A stretch of DNA of 64,000 nt from Ilumatobacter sp. (GTDB lineage Bacteria; Actinomycetota; Acidimicrobiia; Acidimicrobiales; Ilumatobacteraceae), in assembly GCA_007693335.1 (NCBI GenBank), contig REDU01000114.1, positions 1-64,000 on the forward strand. Reading direction: 5' to 3'. The translations under genes were made by a program, and so were the position numbers. Shown here in pieces: positions 60,617 through 64,000 of the stretch. Each line of letters starts with the position of its first letter. Position 1 is the first letter of the stretch. The notes beneath the pieces are model-generated. The model was not told where the DNA came from, made no database searches, and saw only the letters and a list, made by a program, of their open reading frames with translations.

Positions 60617-62512
60617 ATGTGGCAGCGGCTCGGGACCGACCACCCACATCGTCGCGCGCAGTTGGTGGCCCGGACGCTGACGCTCGGGATCACCATCGTG
60701 TTCTGGCTCATCGCGACCGCCTGGCGGCCATGGCGGCTGTTCGACCGCGCCGGGTTCAGTGCCGACTTCTACGACGAACAGGCTCGGGCCTTCTGGCGGG
60801 GGCGCCTCCATGTCGATCCCGCCGTGGCCGGCGTCGAGGGATTCCTGATCGACGAGCTGACCTACCTGTACTACGGGCCTGCGCTGGCCGTGGCCCGGCT
60901 GCCGACCGCCCTGGTCGGTCGGGTGCTCGACGGTCGACTCGCACTGTTCTCGATGCTGATCGCGCTGGTGGTGCTGGGGACGTGGTCGTACCGCCTGATG
61001 CGAACCGCCGGTCGGACGATCGGCACGGGTGAGGCCGGGCCATGGCGCACCGCCGCGTTCATCGGTGCCGTCATGGGTTCACCGGTGCTGTTCCTCGCCG
61101 GCTGGATCAGCGTCTATCACGAGACCGAGCTGTGGGCCTGTACGTTCGCCGTGATCGCCGCGACGTGCATGCTGGAAGTGCTCGATGCCGATCCGGTCCC
61201 GACGCGCTGGCTGGCGGGTGCGGCCACCGCCACCGTCGCCACCGTGCTCACGCGGGCATCGGTGGGCATCGGGGTGTCACTCGCCCTGATGGCGGTGGCT
61301 GCGTTCGTGTGGCGACGTGACCGTCGCGTGGCCGGATGGGCCGCCGGGGCCGCCACCGGTGGCGTCGCGTTGCACATGGCGCTGAACCTCGCGAAGTTCG
61401 GATCGCTCCTCGGCCTGCCCGCCGAACGCCAGGTGCTCTCGCTGATCGATCCGGAGCGCGCCGAGTGGTTCGCCGGGAACAGTGGCAGTTTCTTCTCGGC
61501 GAGGTTCCTCCCGACGACGCTGGCGCAGTATCTCCGCCCCGACACGCTCCGTTTCGAACGGCTCGTACCCGGCATCAGATTCGGTCCGCTCGCACCCGAC
61601 CTCGGGTCCTACCCGGTCGAGAGCACGACTCCGGCGTCGTCCATCACCGCCACGGCACCCGTGCTGCTCGTGTTGGCGGTGATCGGTGTGGTGTGGTGGG
61701 CGCGCCGTCGGCGCTGGGCGCAGCTCGCGATCGTGGCAGGTCTGGCGGTGGGTGCGGTGCCGAGCTTCACGATCGGGTTCGTCGCGAACCGCTATCTGGT
61801 CGATCTGCTCCCGCTGCTCATCGTGCCGGCGGCGGCGGGGGTGCACGTGGTGGCCCGGCCGTCGTCCGCTCGCTCCGGGATGATCGGGGGAGTTCGAGCG
61901 TTGGTGATCGTGGCCGTGCTCTGGGGCGTGTGGGCGAACGCTGCACTCGCGACCTGGACGCTCGGGCTGAAGTCGCCCGGGTTCACCGAGCTCCGCTACC
62001 GGGTCGACGCCGCGCTGTTCCCCGCACCAGCGCCCGGCCTGGTCGATCTCGTGCCGGGGCTCCCGGTGCCGCGTGACGGTGTCGTGGCGGTGGCACCAGA
62101 CTGTGCGGGTGTCTATGTGGCCGAGCAGGGGAGCTGGGTCGCGCTCGAGCGAGCCGACGGCCGTCGCGTCCTGCGCGGCACCGTGTCGACCACTCCTGAC
62201 GACCGTGCACTGGCGGCGGGTGGCGACTGGCTGCTGTCGCTGGTCGATCCTGGTCCGGCTGCGTCGGTCCGACTCGAGTTCGGCGGTGTCACGGTGGCCG
62301 AGCTCGGCGCCGGGGAGCTGCGCGAGGGTGACGAGGTGACCGTGGTGGCCGATCCCGTCACGCGTGAGTTCTTCCTCGACGGCCCCGACCGACTCGTGTT
62401 CTTCGATCCGAGCCTGGTGGCCGTCGACGACGTGGTGGTCGGGCTCGGGCTGGTACCCGACGGGAGCGGTGAGAGTGCTCGGCTCTGCCGAGTGCTCACG
62501 GAGCGGCGGTGA
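60617..62512 (+). CDS. GT-C-like membrane glycosyltransferase with C-terminal soluble domain
   Basis: A 631-residue protein with about eleven helices up to residue 450 and a C-terminal domain of about 150 residues. The first external loop has SADFYDEQARAFWRGRLHV with an Asp-Glu pair, and LTYLYYGPALAVARLP follows, as in GT-C/PMT-like enzymes. It does not share the CVQTH motif of the two paralogues upstream, so it is a separate subfamily. The C-terminal part looks like a beta-rich carbohydrate-binding module, an inference from alternating hydrophobic strands. ATG 60617 lies 4 nt after the GtrA fusion. Confidence 0.75.
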   Translation: MWQRLGTDHPHRRAQLVARTLTLGITIVFWLIATAWRPWRLFDRAGFSADFYDEQARAFWRGRLHVDPAVAGVEGFLIDELTYLYYGPALAVARLPTALVGRVLDGRLALFSMLIALVVLGTWSYRLMRTAGRTIGTGEAGPWRTAAFIGAVMGSPVLFLAGWISVYHETELWACTFAVIAATCMLEVLDADPVPTRWLAGAATATVATVLTRASVGIGVSLALMAVAAFVWRRDRRVAGWAAGAATGGVALHMALNLAKFGSLLGLPAERQVLSLIDPERAEWFAGNSGSFFSARFLPTTLAQYLRPDTLRFERLVPGIRFGPLAPDLGSYPVESTTPASSITATAPVLLVLAVIGVVWWARRRRWAQLAIVAGLAVGAVPSFTIGFVANRYLVDLLPLLIVPAAAGVHVVARPSSARSGMIGGVRALVIVAVLWGVWANAALATWTLGLKSPGFTELRYRVDAALFPAPAPGLVDLVPGLPVPRDGVVAVAPDCAGVYVAEQGSWVALERADGRRVLRGTVSTTPDDRALAAGGDWLLSLVDPGPAASVRLEFGGVTVAELGAGELREGDEVTVVADPVTREFFLDGPDRLVFFDPSLVAVDDVVVGLGLVPDGSGESARLCRVLTERR

Positions 62513-64000
62513 GCGCCACCGGATCGGCTCCAGCCGGAGCGTCGTCGCTCGGGTTCCGACCGGGACTCGACGGCGTGCGGGCGATCGCGGTACTGGCGGT
62601 GATCGCCTACCACCTCGGGGCCGGATGGATGCGTGGCGGGTTCTTGGGGGTCGACCTGTTCATGGTGCTGTCGGGGTACCTGATCACCTCGCTGCTCCTC
62701 CTGGAGCACGAGCGATCGGGCCGCGTCTCGCTCGTTGCGTTCTGGCAGCGACGGGCACGACGGATCCTCCCGGCCGTGATCCTGCTGCTGATCACACTCG
62801 CCGCCTACTCGCTGCTGTGGGCCACTCCCGTCGAGCGGGCATCGCTGCGCTGGGACTCACTGGCCGCGCTCACCTCGTGGGCCAACTGGCGGTTCGTGTT
62901 CGGCGGCAGTGGCTACTGGGCCCAGTTCGGGCCGCCGTCGCCGTTGACGCACTTCTGGTCGCTCGCCGTCGAAGAGCAGTTCTACGTCGTGTGGCCGCTC
63001 GTGGTCGGCGGCCTCCTCGTGGCGGCGAGGGGTCGGCGCTGGGTGGTGGCGGGTCTGGCGGCGGTCGGCATCGCTGCGTCCGCGGTCGCGATGGCCGTGC
63101 TGTTCGACCCCCTGGCACCCTCGCGCTCCTACCTCGGTACCGACACTCGGGTCCAGACCCTCTTGGTGGGAGCGTTGGGAGCGGCGCTCCTGCGGCCCGG
63201 TCCCCATCGGCTCGTCGCCGGCGCCCGCTGGTCGGGAGCGCTCGGATCCGTCGCCGCGGTGGTCGTGCTCGCGGCGCTGGTGTTCGTGGGCGATCAGGAA
63301 TCGTGGATGTACCACGGTGGCTTCACGGCGTTCGCCGTCGTGGCCCTCGTGCTGGTGGTCGCGGCCGGTGAGGCGCCGGGACCGGTTCGTCGGATCCTGA
63401 GTCTGCCAGCACTGAATTGGATCGGCCGCCGCAGCTTCGGCTGGTACCTCTGGCACTGGCCCCTCATCGTGCTGCTCACTCCCGAACGCCTCGGTGTCGA
63501 CGGCGGCGTCCGGGTGGTCGTGCTGCTCGCGCTGACCGTGTCGACGGCCGAGATCTCCTTCCGTCTGGTGGAGCAGCCGGTGCGGTCGGGTGCGCTGCGT
63601 CTCCGCACCCGCCAGCTCCCGATGGGTGCGATCGCCTCGGTCGCCGTGCTCGTGACCGGCGCGGCGCTGGTCCTGTCGACCCGGGTGCAGATCCCCGAGC
63701 GTCCCGACCTGACGAGCGACGCCTTCGTGCTCGATCCCGGTCTGCTCGATCCCGGTCTGCTCGATCCCGGTCTGATCGATCTCGAGGTCATCGATCTCGG
63801 CCCGCACCTCGGCCACGACGACGCAGCCGGGCCAGGATCATCGCTCAGTGGTGAGCCCTTCCCGTCGGTCGGGCTCATCCCGACGGTGCTCGAGCCCCAG
63901 CCATCGATCGGCGAGGAGCCGCACGTCTCCGACGTGTCAGCGCGTCCGGTCGATCGGGTGGTGATCCAGGGTGACTCGGTGGCGCTGTTCTCGGCGATGC
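62509..64000 (+). CDS. acyltransferase 3 (OafA/YrhL) with SGNH domain, cut by the window edge
   Basis: At least 497 codons from GTG 62509. The acyltransferase-3 domain starts FRPGLDGVRAIAVLAVIAYHLGAGW, with GGFLGVDLFMVLSGYLIT, HFWSLAVEEQFYVVWPL (catalytic His region) and SFGWYLWHWPLIVLL, about ten helices to residue 395. An external linker with LDPGL repeats leads to VVIQGDSVALFSAM, where GDS (488-490) opens an SGNH hydrolase domain that runs off the edge. OafA-SGNH proteins O-acetylate envelope polysaccharides. Overlaps the preceding gene by 4 nt. Confidence 0.92.
   Translation, partial: MSATGSAPAGASSLGFRPGLDGVRAIAVLAVIAYHLGAGWMRGGFLGVDLFMVLSGYLITSLLLLEHERSGRVSLVAFWQRRARRILPAVILLLITLAAYSLLWATPVERASLRWDSLAALTSWANWRFVFGGSGYWAQFGPPSPLTHFWSLAVEEQFYVVWPLVVGGLLVAARGRRWVVAGLAAVGIAASAVAMAVLFDPLAPSRSYLGTDTRVQTLLVGALGAALLRPGPHRLVAGARWSGALGSVAAVVVLAALVFVGDQESWMYHGGFTAFAVVALVLVVAAGEAPGPVRRILSLPALNWIGRRSFGWYLWHWPLIVLLTPERLGVDGGVRVVVLLALTVSTAEISFRLVEQPVRSGALRLRTRQLPMGAIASVAVLVTGAALVLSTRVQIPERPDLTSDAFVLDPGLLDPGLLDPGLIDLEVIDLGPHLGHDDAAGPGSSLSGEPFPSVGLIPTVLEPQPSIGEEPHVSDVSARPVDRVVIQGDSVALFSAM
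63730..63774 (+). repeat. 15-bp tandem repeat in the acyltransferase linker
   Basis: CTCGATCCCGGTCTG occurs three times in exact tandem and encodes LDPGL three times, between the membrane domain and the SGNH domain. Confidence 0.9.

Noticed and set aside
60610-60619. TAGCGG before the gene at 60617 as a -10 box
   Set aside because: The sixth base is G and it lies almost on the start codon; the gene is more likely in the upstream operon.

Overview
This window is a dense, strongly GC-rich, mostly plus-strand stretch of an actinobacterial chromosome. The synteny is actinobacterial housekeeping: pdxS-pdxT-yebC-ruvCAB-queA-tgt-yajC-secDF-apt-rel-hisS-aspS, then HAD phosphatase-tlyA-nadK-recN-pyrG-NUDIX-xerD and scpA-scpB-pseudouridine synthase. 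The second block follows the Mycobacterium tuberculosis Rv1692-Rv1701 and Rv1709-Rv1711 order with local changes. The sequence style and gene mix suggest the class Acidimicrobiia (Ilumatobacter-like); that placement is inference. I see 59 complete protein genes, one gene cut by the right edge and perhaps the last codons of one at the left edge. There are no rRNA, tRNA, CRISPR, insertion-sequence or phage signatures, and no gene-free stretch longer than about 130 bases.

Layout. 1-8.3 kb: a GH13 glucosidase behind a 17-bp inverted repeat, a membrane PAS-GGDEF-EAL protein, a PimA-like mannosyltransferase, LemA, an M48-like protein that has lost its zinc ligands, and a DUF3048 lipoprotein. 8.3-25.3 kb: PLP synthase, YebC, a peroxiredoxin, the ruvCAB operon with a LexA box over its start, a dienelactone-hydrolase protein on the minus strand, queuosine genes, SecDF-YajC, Apt, Rel, HisRS and AspRS. 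25.3-31.4 kb: a membrane-anchored propeller-like protein, a LysM/M23 endopeptidase, an SSB-like protein, class II aldolase, an Hsp20-like protein, DUF1015 (minus) and a HAD phosphatase. 31.4-38.9 kb: a coiled-coil protein with a histone H1-like tail, TlyA, NadK, RecN, PyrG, NUDIX, XerD and a small HD protein. 39-45.9 kb: MATE and TrpS (minus), ScpAB, pseudouridine synthase, TyrA and AroA.

45.9-64 kb is a cell-envelope glycan locus. A HAD-IB phosphatase, a UbiA-type decaprenyl-phosphate phosphoribosyltransferase, DprE1 and DprE2 together could make decaprenyl-phosphoryl-arabinose. A DPM-type synthase would make polyprenyl-phosphate mannose. Four polytopic GT-C-like enzymes, a GT2-GtrA fusion and an acyltransferase could use such lipid donors. 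A minus-strand operon (112-aa membrane protein, GMC oxidoreductase, GT-C-like protein) sits inside this locus.

Gene expression has a recurrent design. Seventeen start codons have a TANNNT hexamer 6-11 nt upstream, the arrangement expected for leaderless mRNAs. Most other genes are joined by 1-8 nt overlaps, typically ATGA or GTGA. Of 59 stop codons only seven are not TGA, and four of those seven form the first three bases of the next gene's putative -10 hexamer. Short in-frame tandem duplications (6-15 bp) recur in disordered segments and at gene junctions.
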